Assembly (NCBI GenBank): GCA_943842625.1 | Contig: CALTCK010000002.1 | Span: 124,001-188,000 of the forward strand | Source of the DNA: an uncultured Flavobacteriaceae bacterium | GTDB lineage: Bacteria; Bacteroidota; Bacteroidia; Flavobacteriales; Flavobacteriaceae | Reading direction: 5' to 3' | Length of the DNA stretch: 64,000 bases | Shown here: positions 10,256 to 21,434 of the stretch, piece by piece | Numbering within the stretch: position 1 is the first letter of the stretch | Layout of the letters: the number at the start of each line of letters is the position of its first letter | The notes under the pieces: generated by a model | Database searches by the model: none | What the model was told of the DNA's origin: nothing | The model's input: the letters and a program-made list of their open reading frames with translations, nothing else | Translations under genes and position numbers: made by a program

Positions 10256-10707
10256 TGCCTTTAAATATTGTACTTATAGAGCCAGAGATTCATACGAATA
10301 CTGGAAATATCGGAAGATTAAGTTTGGCTTCAAATTCAAACTTGCATTTAGTAAAACCTCTTGGTTTCGAATTATCTGATAAGCGTTTAAAAAGAGCAGG
10401 ATTGGATTATTGGAAGCATATTTCTTTGTTTATTTATGATGATTTTGATGATTTTTTAAATAAAAACAAAAATAAAGAAATGGTTTTTCTTTCGAGTCAT
10501 GCTAAAAAAAAACATTGGAATATCCCTTATACAGACAATATGTTTTTAATCTTTGGAAAAGAATCTGAAGGATTGTCCAATCAAATTTTAAAGAATCACC
10601 TTGACAATACTTATAGAATTCCTCTTTATAATAAAAATATTCGAAGTTTAAATTTAGCAAATGCTGTCAGTATTGTAGTTTATGAGGGCCTTAAATCTAT
10701 TCAATGA
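10255..10707 (+). CDS. trmL: tRNA (cytidine(34)-2'-O)-methyltransferase (SPOUT)
   Basis: [80 protein letters not shown]. Confidence 0.93.
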   Translation: MPLNIVLIEPEIHTNTGNIGRLSLASNSNLHLVKPLGFELSDKRLKRAGLDYWKHISLFIYDDFDDFLNKNKNKEMVFLSSHAKKKHWNIPYTDNMFLIFGKESEGLSNQILKNHLDNTYRIPLYNKNIRSLNLANAVSIVVYEGLKSIQ

Positions 10708-10925
10708 AATTAGAACAACACAACAATCCATTACATGGAATTACATTGAAATTCATATTAGAGTTTTTAGTGGAAGCCTATGGGTGGCATGAACTAGGTG
10801 GTCTTATAAAAATAAATTGTTTTAATACCAATCCCACCATAAAGTCTAGTTTAACTTTTTTAAGAAAAACTCCTTGGGCTAGAGACAAAGTGGAAAGCTT
10901 GTATTTAAAAACAATTAAAAAATAA
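10704..10925 (+). CDS. VF530-family (DUF2132) small DNA-binding protein
   Basis: [58 protein letters not shown]. Confidence 0.85.
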   Translation: MKLEQHNNPLHGITLKFILEFLVEAYGWHELGGLIKINCFNTNPTIKSSLTFLRKTPWARDKVESLYLKTIKK

Positions 10926-10965
10926 TTAAAGTATACCTCTAAAATTTCAACGAAATACAATTCAA

Positions 10966-13656
10966 TTAAAAAAGAAGTGTTTGGCCCTCATCGTCTATTT
11001 CAGGATCCACAAAATTATCTTTCTTTAAATTATCAGAAGAATCTTCGGGGGAAGCAATAGTGTTTAAGTCGTTTTTGTCAGGTACAATCACATTAATTTC
11101 CTCGATCACCTCTAACTCTTCCAAAGGAGTTTCTTCAATTGGTTCATAACGCAAAGGTTCTTTTGGATTTATCTCAATTAATTTATCCTTAGTTAATTGA
11201 TTTCCTAAAGCTGATATTCCTTTAATAGCAATAAAATTTTCTAATTTTATTACTGTATTTTCTTGACGTTCTTTACCTCTTTTCTTGGCAAAAACCAATT
11301 CAACAACAGGCCTATAATCTGTAAATACTGTTTCTAAATAGGATTTTGAATGATCTGAAATTACTTTTTCTTCTTTATCAGGATTTTCTATTAAAAATCG
11401 TTTTACATAAAAAAGTTCCTTTTCACCTTCCCAATATATCACCGAAATAGGCTTTTTAGGATCCCACTTTTCCAAAACAATCATCGCATCATTGAAATGG
11501 AGTGTTATTTCTGGCACAACTGTTTTGACGATACCATTTTGATCTATAATTAACAATCTATCTTCACTTGTAAAGTCACCTAGAAGCTCTCCTCGTTGAT
11601 CTACATTTAATCGTTGTACGGTTTCATCAAACCAAATTTTTCTTGGTTTTAAGGTCGAGAGTCCTTTTTCTTTTAACTCAATTCTTTTCACAGAGTACTT
11701 AGTTACTATATTTCCACGAGACCCTCTACCTTTTACGATCATATCGGTAAAATCAAGATCAAATTTAAGCTTCTTTATACTTCCAGTTTGTCTTAGAAGT
11801 ACGGTTACTAATTCTGCCTCACCATTTGGATTGGCAGTAAAATAAATTACTTTAGTTGATTTAGTTCCTTTGGTTAAATCATAAGCTTTATCTCGGGTTA
11901 TCGAAGTAACTGAAAACCTTTTGACGTAGGACGCTCCTCGTGCCCCATCTCTATAAATCATGTTATAAATTGTACGAGTATCTTTTTTCTTAAAAACAGC
12001 AACGTGGATAATATCTTTCCCAATAAATGTTTTTGCACCTACTTTGGTTACCATCATTTTACCATCTTGAGTAAAAACAATAACATCATCAATATCACTA
12101 CAATCAGTAACATACTCATCTTTTCGGAGGCTGGTTCCAACAAAGCCTTCTTCTCTATTTACGTAAAGTTTAGTATTTCGAATTACTACTTTAGTTGCTT
12201 CAATATCGTCAAAAACTCGAATTTCAGTTTTTCGCTCCCTACCCTTTCCATAATCGGCCTTTAATCCTTTAAAATAATCTATTGCAAATTCGATTAGATG
12301 ATCTAAATGATGCTTAATTTGAGCTATTCGTTCTTCCAAAGCATCTATTTTCTGCTGCGCTTTGTCGATATCAAATTTTGAAATACGTTTAATTTTAATT
12401 TCTGTCAACCGAACGATATCCTCTTCTACTACAGGTCTTTTTAAATGGCTAATATGTGGCTTTAGACCCTTATCGATTGCGGATATAACTCCTTTCCACG
12501 TTTCTTCTTCTTCAATATCTCGATAAATACGATTTTCAATAAAAATTCTTTCAAGAGATGCAAAATGCCATTGTGCCTCTAATTCATTTAATTGAATTTC
12601 TAATTCGCTTTTTAACAAAGCAACTGTCCTGTCTGTTGAAGTTTTAAGCATTTCATTGACACCCACAAACAAAGGCTTATTATCTTCAATTACACAGCCA
12701 AGAGGAGATATAGGTGTTTCACATTTTGTAAAAGCATACAGTGCGTCTATGGTCTTATCTGGAGAAATTCCATTAGGTAAATGAATTAGTATCTCTACCT
12801 CTGCAGCGGTATTATCTTCAATCTTTTTAACTTTAATTTTCCCTTTTTCGTTTGCTTTTAAAATCGAATCAATTAGTGATGTGGTGGTGGTACTAAAAGG
12901 AATTTCAGTAATGGACAACATATTTTTACCATGATGATTAATTCTTGCCCTTGATCTTATTTTTCCACCCCTTAACCCATCATTATAATTTGTTACATCT
13001 GCAACGCCTCCAGTTGGAAAATCTGGAAATAATTGAAACCTCTTTCCTTGTAAGTGTTTGATGGATGCTTCTATTAATTCTATAAAATTGTGAGGTAAAA
13101 CCTTTGTTGATAAACCTACCGCAATCCCCTCAGCTCCCTGCGCCAATAACAATGGAAATTTAACGGGTAAGTTAATAGGCTCTTTTCTTCTTCCGTCATA
13201 AGAGGCCTGCCATTCGGTGTTTTTTGGATTATAAACTACCTCAAGCGCAAATTTTGAGAGTCTTGCTTCAATATAACGAGACGCAGCAGCTCTGTCACCC
13301 GTTAGTATATTTCCCCAGTTCCCTTGAGTGTCAATTAAAATATCTTTCTGCCCTATTTGAACCATTGCATCAGCAATACTCATGTCTCCATGAGGATGAT
13401 ACTGCATCGTATGCCCTACAATATTGGCAACCTTATTGTATCTTCCATCGTCCAGGTCTTTTAAAGACTGCATGATTCGCCTCTGAACTGGCTTAAAACC
13501 ATCTTCAATTGCTGGTACAGCTCGTTCTAAAATTACATAAGAGGCGTAGTCCAAAAACCAATCTTTGTACATACCAGTAACCTTAGTTATAGTATCTTCA
13601 CTTTGGTTTTCAGTAGAATTTAATTCATCTTCATTATAGTTTAATTCGTCACTCAT
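10966..13656 (-). CDS. parC: DNA topoisomerase IV subunit A
   Basis: ASYVILERAVPAIEDGFKPVQRRI, HGDMSIADAMV, GNWGNILTGDRAAASRYIEARLS. Confidence 0.93.
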   Translation of the reverse strand: MSDELNYNEDELNSTENQSEDTITKVTGMYKDWFLDYASYVILERAVPAIEDGFKPVQRRIMQSLKDLDDGRYNKVANIVGHTMQYHPHGDMSIADAMVQIGQKDILIDTQGNWGNILTGDRAAASRYIEARLSKFALEVVYNPKNTEWQASYDGRRKEPINLPVKFPLLLAQGAEGIAVGLSTKVLPHNFIELIEASIKHLQGKRFQLFPDFPTGGVADVTNYNDGLRGGKIRSRARINHHGKNMLSITEIPFSTTTTSLIDSILKANEKGKIKVKKIEDNTAAEVEILIHLPNGISPDKTIDALYAFTKCETPISPLGCVIEDNKPLFVGVNEMLKTSTDRTVALLKSELEIQLNELEAQWHFASLERIFIENRIYRDIEEEETWKGVISAIDKGLKPHISHLKRPVVEEDIVRLTEIKIKRISKFDIDKAQQKIDALEERIAQIKHHLDHLIEFAIDYFKGLKADYGKGRERKTEIRVFDDIEATKVVIRNTKLYVNREEGFVGTSLRKDEYVTDCSDIDDVIVFTQDGKMMVTKVGAKTFIGKDIIHVAVFKKKDTRTIYNMIYRDGARGASYVKRFSVTSITRDKAYDLTKGTKSTKVIYFTANPNGEAELVTVLLRQTGSIKKLKFDLDFTDMIVKGRGSRGNIVTKYSVKRIELKEKGLSTLKPRKIWFDETVQRLNVDQRGELLGDFTSEDRLLIIDQNGIVKTVVPEITLHFNDAMIVLEKWDPKKPISVIYWEGEKELFYVKRFLIENPDKEEKVISDHSKSYLETVFTDYRPVVELVFAKKRGKERQENTVIKLENFIAIKGISALGNQLTKDKLIEINPKEPLRYEPIEETPLEELEVIEEINVIVPDKNDLNTIASPEDSSDNLKKDNFVDPEIDDEGQTLLF

Positions 13657-13676
13657 ATTTGATCCTATGTGATTTC

Positions 13677-15527
13677 TTATTCAACAATTTCGTCCAACTC
13701 AACTTTTAAATTATTGATAATAAACTCCTGCCTATTTGGGGTATTTTTTCCCATATAAAATGCTAATAAATCCTCAATACTCATACTCTTATCTAGCATT
13801 ACGGGATCCAACCGAATATCATTACCTATAAAATGTTTAAATTCATCCGGAGATATCTCACCTAATCCTTTAAAACGAGTTATTTCAGGTTTTGGTTTTA
13901 ATTTTTCAATAGCTTTAACTCGTTCTTCATCAGAATAGCAGTATATGGTTTCTTTTTTATTACGAACTCTAAACAAAGGAGTTTCTAATATATATAAGTG
14001 GCCTTCTTTAATAACTTCAGGAAAAAATTGAAGAAAAAAAGTAAGTAATAACAATCGAATATGCATCCCATCAACATCAGCATCGGTAGCAATAACAATA
14101 TTGTTATATCGAAGATCTTCCATACCTTCTTCAATATTTAAAGCAGCTTGAAGTAAATTAAACTCTTCATTTTCATAAACTACTTTTTTACTCATTGCAT
14201 AACAATTAAGCGGCTTACCACGTAGAGAAAAAACTGCTTGTGTATTGACATCACGACTTTTGGTAATACTTCCACTAGCAGAGTCTCCCTCAGTTATAAA
14301 CAAGGTAGATTCTAGACGACGTTCTTTTTTCATGTCACCTAAGTGCACCCTACAATCTCTAAGTTTTTTATTGTGCAGACTTGCCTTTTTAGCTCTGTCT
14401 TTTGCTAGTTTACGAATTCCTGTAAGATCTTTTCGCTCTCTTTCAGCTTGCATTATTTTACGTTGCAAAGCCTCAGCAGATTCAGTATTTTTATGTAAAA
14501 AGTTATCTAAATTGGTTTTTATAAAATCATTGATGTAGGATCGTACTGTAGGAAGTTGGCCGCCCATATCTGTTGAACCTAACTTGGTTTTAGTTTGACT
14601 TTCAAAAACTGGCTCCATCACTTTTATAGCAATTGCTGACACAATTGATTTACGAATGTCACTGGCATCATAATTTTTACCGTAAAATTCTCTAACGGTT
14701 TTAACTATACTCTCTCTAAAAGCAGCTTGATGAGTACCTCCCTGTGTAGTGTGTTGACCATTAACAAAAGAATGGTATTCTTCACTGTACTGTGATTTAC
14801 TATGAGTAATCGCAATTTCTATGTCTTCTCCTTTTAGATGGATAATGGGGTACAACATGTCCTCTGTTGGTATGTTTTCTTCTAATAAATCCTTTAGTCC
14901 ATTTTCAGAATGATATTTTTCACCATTAAAATCGATGGTTAAACCTGGATTTAAGTAGACATAATTTTTAAGCATCTTTACGACATACTCATTACGATAC
15001 TTAAATTTTTTAAAAATGTTTTCGTCCGGAATGAAGCTAACTTTTGTACCTTTTCGTTTTGAAGTTTCTTCAACTTCTGAGTCTATTTTTAGTTCACCTA
15101 ATTCAAATTCAGCAAATTTAATTTGGTTATCTCTAACTGATTCGACCCTAAAATGACTAGAAAGCGCATTGACCGCTTTGGTACCAACACCATTTAATCC
15201 TACAGCTTTTTTAAACGCACGTGAGTCATATTTTCCACCAGTATTCATTTTTGATACTACGTCAACTACTTTTCCAAGCGGAATACCGCGCCCATAATCT
15301 CTGACTCTAACTTCCTTCTCTTTAATTCGTATTTCAATTGTTTTACCCGCGCCCATCACGAATTCATCAATACTATTGTCAATAACCTCTTTTAAAAGAA
15401 TATAAATACCATCATCAGGAGAGGATCCATCACCCAACTTACCGATGTACATACCAGGTCTTAATCGGATGTGTTCTTTCCAGTCTAAAGATCGTATATT
15501 GTCCTCTGTATATTGTTGTTGAGCCAT
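13677..15527 (-). CDS. parE: DNA topoisomerase IV subunit B
   Basis: [62 protein letters not shown]. Confidence 0.94.
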   Translation of the reverse strand: MAQQQYTEDNIRSLDWKEHIRLRPGMYIGKLGDGSSPDDGIYILLKEVIDNSIDEFVMGAGKTIEIRIKEKEVRVRDYGRGIPLGKVVDVVSKMNTGGKYDSRAFKKAVGLNGVGTKAVNALSSHFRVESVRDNQIKFAEFELGELKIDSEVEETSKRKGTKVSFIPDENIFKKFKYRNEYVVKMLKNYVYLNPGLTIDFNGEKYHSENGLKDLLEENIPTEDMLYPIIHLKGEDIEIAITHSKSQYSEEYHSFVNGQHTTQGGTHQAAFRESIVKTVREFYGKNYDASDIRKSIVSAIAIKVMEPVFESQTKTKLGSTDMGGQLPTVRSYINDFIKTNLDNFLHKNTESAEALQRKIMQAERERKDLTGIRKLAKDRAKKASLHNKKLRDCRVHLGDMKKERRLESTLFITEGDSASGSITKSRDVNTQAVFSLRGKPLNCYAMSKKVVYENEEFNLLQAALNIEEGMEDLRYNNIVIATDADVDGMHIRLLLLTFFLQFFPEVIKEGHLYILETPLFRVRNKKETIYCYSDEERVKAIEKLKPKPEITRFKGLGEISPDEFKHFIGNDIRLDPVMLDKSMSIEDLLAFYMGKNTPNRQEFIINNLKVELDEIVE

Positions 15528-15636
15528 AGTTTAGGTATCCAGGCTAATATAAAATTTAGGTAGAAAATCTAAAGCCTAAAAAAAGGAAAGTAATTAACAA
15601 TAATGCAACTAAAATTGTTGAAAAATTTATGAGTTA

Positions 15637-16731
15637 TTATATGTTAAATCTAAAATGCATTACATCTCCATCATCAACTACATAATCTTTACCTTCCACA
15701 CTTAACTTTCCAGCTTCTTTAACCTTTGCTTCACTCCCATAAGTCACAAAGTCATTGTATTTAATCACTTCTGCACGAATAAAACCTTTTTCAAAATCGG
15801 TATGTATAACCCCTGCTGCTTGGGGAGCCGTAGAACCAATATCAATAGTCCATGCTCTTACTTCTTTTTCACCCGCAGTAAAATAAGTTTGTAGGTTTAA
15901 TAATTTATAAGCACCTCTAATGAGTTTTGCTGAACCTGCTTCTTCCAATCCTAAATCCTCCAAAAACATCTGACGTTCATCGTATTCTTCTAATTCATTA
16001 ATATCTGACTCCGTTCCAACAGCTAGAAAAATAACCTCCGCATTTTCATCGGAAACAGCATCTTTTACTCTATCAACATATTTATTGCCATTTGATGCAG
16101 AGGCCTCATCTACATTGCAAACGTACATAACGGGCTTATCAGTAATAAACTGAATTACATTAATAAAATCCTCTCGCTCTGAAGGAGTTAAATCGATAGC
16201 TCTTACTGAAGTTCCTGCTTCTAATCCTCCTTTAACTTTATTCAATGCAACTTCTTCCTTTTGAGCATCTTTATTTCCTGTTCTAGCAGCTCTTTTAACT
16301 TTATCTAATTTTTTTTCAGTTGTTTCTAAGTCTTTTAACTGAAGTTCAATATCAATGGTCTCCTTATCTCTTATTGGATCTATACTTCCATCAACATGAA
16401 TTATATTATCATTATCAAAACAACGCAAAACATGTAAAATGGCGTCTGTCTCTCGAATATTTCCCAGAAACTGATTCCCTAAACCTTCCCCTTTACTAGC
16501 TCCTTTAACCAAACCAGCGATATCAACTATCTCAACAGTTGCAGGCAAAACTCGCTGAGGGTTGACCAATTCTTCTAATTTTTCTAGTCTTGGATCTGGC
16601 ACATTAACAACGCCAATATTTGGTTCAATCGTACAAAATGGAAAATTAGCACTTTGTGCTTTAGCATTCGATAAACAATTAAATAATGTTGATTTTCCTA
16701 CGTTTGGTAATCCTACTATTCCTGCTTTCAT
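15637..16731 (-). CDS. ychF: Redox-regulated ATPase YchF
   Basis: MKAGIVGLPNVGKSTLFNCLSNAKAQSANFPFCTIEPNIGVV; DIAGLVKGASKGEGLGNQFL. Confidence 0.96.
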   Translation of the reverse strand: MKAGIVGLPNVGKSTLFNCLSNAKAQSANFPFCTIEPNIGVVNVPDPRLEKLEELVNPQRVLPATVEIVDIAGLVKGASKGEGLGNQFLGNIRETDAILHVLRCFDNDNIIHVDGSIDPIRDKETIDIELQLKDLETTEKKLDKVKRAARTGNKDAQKEEVALNKVKGGLEAGTSVRAIDLTPSEREDFINVIQFITDKPVMYVCNVDEASASNGNKYVDRVKDAVSDENAEVIFLAVGTESDINELEEYDERQMFLEDLGLEEAGSAKLIRGAYKLLNLQTYFTAGEKEVRAWTIDIGSTAPQAAGVIHTDFEKGFIRAEVIKYNDFVTYGSEAKVKEAGKLSVEGKDYVVDDGDVMHFRFNI

Positions 16732-16852
16732 TTTTTAATTTTTAATGGCTGCAAATATACATTATCGATTCGAAATCAATTCTTTTTATTTAGTAATTAA
16801 AAAAATACTGAGGAAGAATAAAAAAGCAAAAATGAATAAAGCTCCATTATGA

Positions 16853-17206
16853 TTATGCGTCTCTGTGCAAAAAAGATTTTTTAGATAACAACTCAGTTTC
16901 TGTTTCTACGACGTCTTCATCGGGGATACAGCAATCAACTGGACAAACAGCAGCACATTGAGGTTCTTCATGGAAGCCAATACACTCCGTGCATTTATCA
17001 GGAACAATAAAGTAAACCTCATCACTAATTGGCTCTTGTTCTATTGATGCATTTACCTCTTTACCATTAGGCAGAAGTACTGCTCCAGATAAATTAGTAC
17101 CCTCTTCAAATTTCCATTCATCTGAAGCTTCGTAAATTGCATTGTTTGGGCATTCGGGTTCACAAGCACCACAATTTATGCATTCGTCAGTTATTATAAT
17201 TGCCAT
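16853..17206 (-). CDS. 4Fe-4S dicluster ferredoxin
   Basis: [17 protein letters not shown] and [22 protein letters not shown]. Confidence 0.93.
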   Translation of the reverse strand: MAIIITDECINCGACEPECPNNAIYEASDEWKFEEGTNLSGAVLLPNGKEVNASIEQEPISDEVYFIVPDKCTECIGFHEEPQCAAVCPVDCCIPDEDVVETETELLSKKSFLHRDA

Positions 17207-17229
17207 AGTGTTTACTTTTTCTAACTTTG
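17200..17229 (+). promoter_or_regulatory. Consensus Bacteroidota promoter TTG-N19-TAACTTTG for the acyl-CoA reductase gene
   Basis: TTG 17200-17202, exact 19-bp spacer, TAACTTTG 17222-17229; implies start at ATG 17269 rather than the track start 17227. Confidence 0.6.
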
Positions 17230-17268
17230 TGTAAATTTAAAACTTCAAGTTTTAACATCAAAAATAAA

Positions 17269-18333
17269 ATGCAATTATTAAATAGAATTCAGGCCTTCAC
17301 AAAACTAGGAAGATTTATGAGTCAGTTCTCTGACAATAATTATATCAAAAAGGAAAACATTCCTTACAATAATTTGTATTTTAATAAGATGGTGGAGCTC
17401 ATTAAACAGTTAAAATCTCACAATGGATGGTTTAATGAAAGTAATGTTCAGTTTGCCTTAAAAAGCTGGGGAGAATGTTTAACTGAAAACAATTTACAAA
17501 AATGGACTGCACAATACAATATAGATGACTCTACTAATAAAGAAATTGCAATCATTCTAGCTGGAAATATACCATTGGTTGGATTTCATGATTTTTTATC
17601 TGTTTTAATTTCTGGAAATAATGTAATCGCAAAACTTTCGAGCAATGATAAATTATTATTACCCTTCCTAGCAAACTACCTAATTGAATTAGAACCAGTG
17701 TTTAAGGATAAAATTAATTTTACTTCGGAACAACTTGTGAATTTTGACGCGGTCATCGCTACCGGAAGTAATAATACAGCGCGATATTTTGATTATTATT
17801 TTGGAAAATATCCAAATATCATAAGGAAAAACAGAAATTCAGTAGCCATCTTATCTGGTAAAGAAACTGAGCATGAATTAATTGCTTTGGCTGATGACAT
17901 ATTTAGATATTATGGTTTGGGCTGCAGGAATGTTTCAAAAATCTATATTCCTGAGGGTTATAATTTTGAAGCTTTTTTTAAAGCAATTTTTTGCTGGAAA
18001 GAAATAATTAATGATCATAAATACATCAATAATTATGATTACAACAAAGCTGTTTATTTGATGAGTGATATCAATTTATTGGACAATGAATTTTTACTTT
18101 TAAAAGAAGACATCAACTTTTCATCGCCTATTTCCGTTTTATTTTACGAATATTACGAAAATCTTTCAGACCTAAAAAAAACATTAGAACATGAGAAAGA
18201 AAATATTCAGTGTATCGTTTCTAACATGGAAATCAATCAAAAAGTTAATTTTGGTGACTCTCAAAGTCCAAATCTTTGGGATTACGCAGATGATTTAGAC
18301 ACTCTTGATTTTCTTTTAAATTTAGCTAATTAA
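17269..18333 (+). CDS. Acyl-CoA reductase (LuxC-like) family protein
   Basis: IAIILAGNIPLVGFHDFLSVLISGN, AVIATGSNNTARYFDYYFGKYPNIIRKNRNSVAILSG, YYGLGCRNVSKIYIP. Confidence 0.87.
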   Translation: MQLLNRIQAFTKLGRFMSQFSDNNYIKKENIPYNNLYFNKMVELIKQLKSHNGWFNESNVQFALKSWGECLTENNLQKWTAQYNIDDSTNKEIAIILAGNIPLVGFHDFLSVLISGNNVIAKLSSNDKLLLPFLANYLIELEPVFKDKINFTSEQLVNFDAVIATGSNNTARYFDYYFGKYPNIIRKNRNSVAILSGKETEHELIALADDIFRYYGLGCRNVSKIYIPEGYNFEAFFKAIFCWKEIINDHKYINNYDYNKAVYLMSDINLLDNEFLLLKEDINFSSPISVLFYEYYENLSDLKKTLEHEKENIQCIVSNMEINQKVNFGDSQSPNLWDYADDLDTLDFLLNLAN

Positions 18334-18398
18334 AATATTAATAATTTAACGAATAATATTTTTGGTTTTCTGATATTTGCATTGCAATTTTAAAAAAA

Positions 18399-19466
18399 AT
18401 GAAAAAACACAATTTTAGCGCAGGCCCTTGTATTTTGCCCCAATCTGTTATGCAAAAAGCTTCAGATGCTGTAATAAATTTTAACGATTTAAATCTTTCA
18501 CTTATTGAAATCTCTCATCGAAGTAACGATTTTGTCGAGGTAATGGAAAATGCTCGGAGTTTAAGTCTAGAATTATTGGGACTTAAGGATAAAGGTTATA
18601 AATCTTTATTTTTGCAAGGGGGTGCTAGTATGGAATTTTTGATGGTAGCCTTTAACTTACTCGAAAACAAAGCTGCATACCTAAATACAGGTACTTGGTC
18701 AAGTAAAGCAATCAAAGAGGCAAAGTTATTAGGGGAATTGGTCGAAGTAGGCTCCTCTAAGGATAAAAATTTTAACTACATTCCCAAAGGTTATACAATT
18801 CCGTCTGACGCAGACTATTTTCACTGTACCAGTAACAATACTATTTTTGGAACACAAATAAATGAGTTTCCAATAACAGAGGTGCCGATTGTATGTGATA
18901 TGAGTAGCGATATATTCTCTAGACAACTAGATTTTTCGCGATTCGATATTATTTATGCTGGAGCCCAAAAAAATATGGGGCCCGCTGGGACTACGTTAGT
19001 AATTATTAAAGAAGATATACTTGGTAAAGTATCCAGAACAATTCCTTCAATGTTAGATTACCAAGTCCATCTTAGTAAAGACAGTATGTTCAATACACCT
19101 GCTGTTTTTCCTGTTTACGTATCTATGTTAACGCTGGAATGGCTAAAAAATTTAGGAGGAATTTCAGAAATTGAAAAAATCAATAATAAAAAAGCTGAGA
19201 TATTATATTCAGAAATTGATAGAAACCCATTGTTTACAGGATTTGTTTCTGACAAAGAAAATCGATCTAAAATGAATGCCACTTTTAACTTAGTCGACAA
19301 CTCACTATCTAATCGCTTTGATCAATTATGGAACGAAGCTGGTATAAATGGCTTAAGTGGTCATCGAAGTGTTGGTGGATATCGTGCCTCCATGTATAAC
19401 GCTTTACCATTAGAAAGTGTAAATATCCTTGTAGATGTAATGAAAAACTTAGAACAAAAAGCATAA
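18399..19466 (+). CDS. serC: 3-phosphoserine/phosphohydroxythreonine aminotransferase
   Basis: MKKHNFSAGPCILPQSVM, LEISHRSNDF-like region, YAGAQKNMGPAGTTLVII, GHRSVGGYRASMYNALP. Confidence 0.95.
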   Translation: MKKHNFSAGPCILPQSVMQKASDAVINFNDLNLSLIEISHRSNDFVEVMENARSLSLELLGLKDKGYKSLFLQGGASMEFLMVAFNLLENKAAYLNTGTWSSKAIKEAKLLGELVEVGSSKDKNFNYIPKGYTIPSDADYFHCTSNNTIFGTQINEFPITEVPIVCDMSSDIFSRQLDFSRFDIIYAGAQKNMGPAGTTLVIIKEDILGKVSRTIPSMLDYQVHLSKDSMFNTPAVFPVYVSMLTLEWLKNLGGISEIEKINNKKAEILYSEIDRNPLFTGFVSDKENRSKMNATFNLVDNSLSNRFDQLWNEAGINGLSGHRSVGGYRASMYNALPLESVNILVDVMKNLEQKA

Positions 19467-19491
19467 ATTAAAACTATTATACAACTTAACT

Positions 19492-20442
19492 ATGAAAGTA
19501 TTAGCAAATGATGGCGTCTCTAAATCTGGTATTAAATCTTTAGAAAAAGCAGGTTTTGAAGTGATAACTACTACTGTGGCTCAAGAACAACTAATTGAAT
19601 ACATCAATGATCATCAAATTGATGTTATTTTGGTAAGAAGTGCTACAAAAGTTAGACAAGATATCATAGACTCTTGTCCTAGTCTAAAAATTATTGGTCG
19701 TGGCGGTGTAGGTATGGATAATATAGATGTTGATTATGCAAGAAGTAAGAACATTAAAGTTATTAATACTCCAGCTGCATCTTCTGCTTCTGTAGCTGAA
19801 TTGGTATTTGCACATTTATTTGGAGGCGTTCGTTTTCTATATGACTCAAATAGAAATATGCCTTTAGATGGTGATTCAAAATTTAAAGAACTGAAGAAAA
19901 ATTATGGTGGAGGTCGCGAATTAAGAGGAAAAACGCTGGGTATTGTTGGTTTAGGAAGAATCGGACAAGAAGTTGCTAAGATTGGAATTGGCTGTGGCAT
20001 GAAAGTTATTGCCAGCGATAAATTTATGGAAACCACAACAATTTCAGTTGCATTTTATGATAAGCAAAAGTTAGATTTTAAGATTCAAACTATCCCATTT
20101 GAACAACTTTTGAAAGAAAGTGATTTTATTAGTGTTCATGTTCCTGCACAAAAAGACTATATATTCGGAAAAACAGAGTTTAATAAAATGAAAGATGGCG
20201 CTGCTATTATCAATGCTGCGAGAGGCGGAGTAATTGACGAGACAGCACTTATTGAAGCCGTAGAAAACAATAAGCTTTCTTTTGCGGCTATTGATACCTT
20301 TGAAAATGAACCAACACCCGCAATTAAAGTATTAATGAATGGCAAATTGTCGTTGACACCTCATATTGGTGCTGCTACTAACGAAGCGCAGGATCGAATA
20401 GGAATTGAATTAGCAGACCAAATTAAAAATATATTGTTATAA
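19492..20442 (+). CDS. serA: D-2-hydroxyacid dehydrogenase (phosphoglycerate dehydrogenase-like)
   Basis: IIGRGGVGMDNIDVDYARSKNIKVINTPAASSASVAEL, GKTLGIVGLGRIGQEVAKIG, INAARGGVIDE; adjacent to serC. Confidence 0.9.
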   Translation: MKVLANDGVSKSGIKSLEKAGFEVITTTVAQEQLIEYINDHQIDVILVRSATKVRQDIIDSCPSLKIIGRGGVGMDNIDVDYARSKNIKVINTPAASSASVAELVFAHLFGGVRFLYDSNRNMPLDGDSKFKELKKNYGGGRELRGKTLGIVGLGRIGQEVAKIGIGCGMKVIASDKFMETTTISVAFYDKQKLDFKIQTIPFEQLLKESDFISVHVPAQKDYIFGKTEFNKMKDGAAIINAARGGVIDETALIEAVENNKLSFAAIDTFENEPTPAIKVLMNGKLSLTPHIGAATNEAQDRIGIELADQIKNILL

Positions 20443-20491
20443 AATTTCTTTTGTTATTTATTTATTAAATATTTTTTAAATATTAAGAATT

Positions 20492-21031
20492 TTGAATTCA
20501 TTAAAAAATCATATTAGTAACCAATTATTTATTCTTAGAAATTTTAATAAACATTGGGAAATTACCTCGAATTGGCAATTACTATTTCCTCTTATAGGTT
20601 TGGTGGGACTCTTCTACTCTGCTAATAAATTTGTAATTTTATTAGGTATAAAATTATTATTTTTTAAAATCACTACCACTGTAGTAATAAGTTATATTTT
20701 ATTGAGAACCACTTTATTTCTTTTTAAAAAATTAGAAAAAAAATGGAAGTTAAGCTATCGATGGGAAATGATACGAGTTTTCATGGTTTTTGCACTTACA
20801 GGAAGTAGTAGTGCCTTGATAGGCAAACCTCTATTAAAAATAATTGGTATCACAAAAGATAATTTTCAACCGCTAGTTTATTGGATACTATACCTTCTGA
20901 TTGGATTTTTATTTTATCAAATACTTTTAGTTACCTTTGGCTGGCTTTTTGGTCAATTTAAATTCTTCTGGAATTTTGAAAAAAAAATGCTTAATAGAAT
21001 GAAATTAGGGTTTTTGTTAAATGAAAAATAG
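20492..21031 (+). CDS. Membrane protein of unknown function (DUF6787-like)
   Basis: Several hydrophobic segments, RWEMIRVFMVFALTGSSSALIGKPLLKIIGI; TTG start with no upstream in-frame ATG. Confidence 0.6.
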   Translation: MNSLKNHISNQLFILRNFNKHWEITSNWQLLFPLIGLVGLFYSANKFVILLGIKLLFFKITTTVVISYILLRTTLFLFKKLEKKWKLSYRWEMIRVFMVFALTGSSSALIGKPLLKIIGITKDNFQPLVYWILYLLIGFLFYQILLVTFGWLFGQFKFFWNFEKKMLNRMKLGFLLNEK

Positions 21032-21356
21032 AGAAAAAATAAAATCTTTACTTAATACCGCTGCACTATTGTTGATAACGATAGTGTTGTTCCCATCGGT
21101 TTTTCAATTGGTACACGTTTTTGAAAAACATGAACAAAATTATTGTTTTGAAAATTCCACACATATTCATGAACACGAAATTGAATGTTCGGTTTGTGAT
21201 TTCAAGTTAAATTCCACTGACGAACAATTACCAAAGTATGTTGAGTTTTTAACAATCAATTTTGACAAACAACTAATTTACGAGTATTATAACTTCAAAT
21301 ACAATCATCAGCATTTATCTTATTCTTTAAGAGGCCCACCAACCCTAGCTTCCTAA
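21021..21356 (+). CDS. Small His/Cys-containing membrane-anchored protein preceding a TonB-dependent receptor
   Basis: N-terminal TM helix, then CFENSTHIHEHEIECSVCDFKL (HxHEHE...CxxC). Confidence 0.55.
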   Translation: MKNREKIKSLLNTAALLLITIVLFPSVFQLVHVFEKHEQNYCFENSTHIHEHEIECSVCDFKLNSTDEQLPKYVEFLTINFDKQLIYEYYNFKYNHQHLSYSLRGPPTLAS

Positions 21357-21434
21357 TTTTTATCTATTGGCTTGTGTTAGTTTTATTTAATCGCAAGCTT
21401 CCCTTTACTCAGAGTATCAAGTAATTCATAAAAT

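Noticed and set aside
14245-14538. ORF 14245-14538 and similar 60-120 aa ORFs opposite parC, parE, nth, DUF5916, uvrA and others
   Set aside because: All are complementary to well-supported genes and have no recognisable domain.
17269-18333. LuxC-like acyl-CoA reductase as a bioluminescence (lux) locus
   Set aside because: No luxA/B/D/E partners; this family occurs widely next to a ferredoxin and serC/serA in Bacteroidota.
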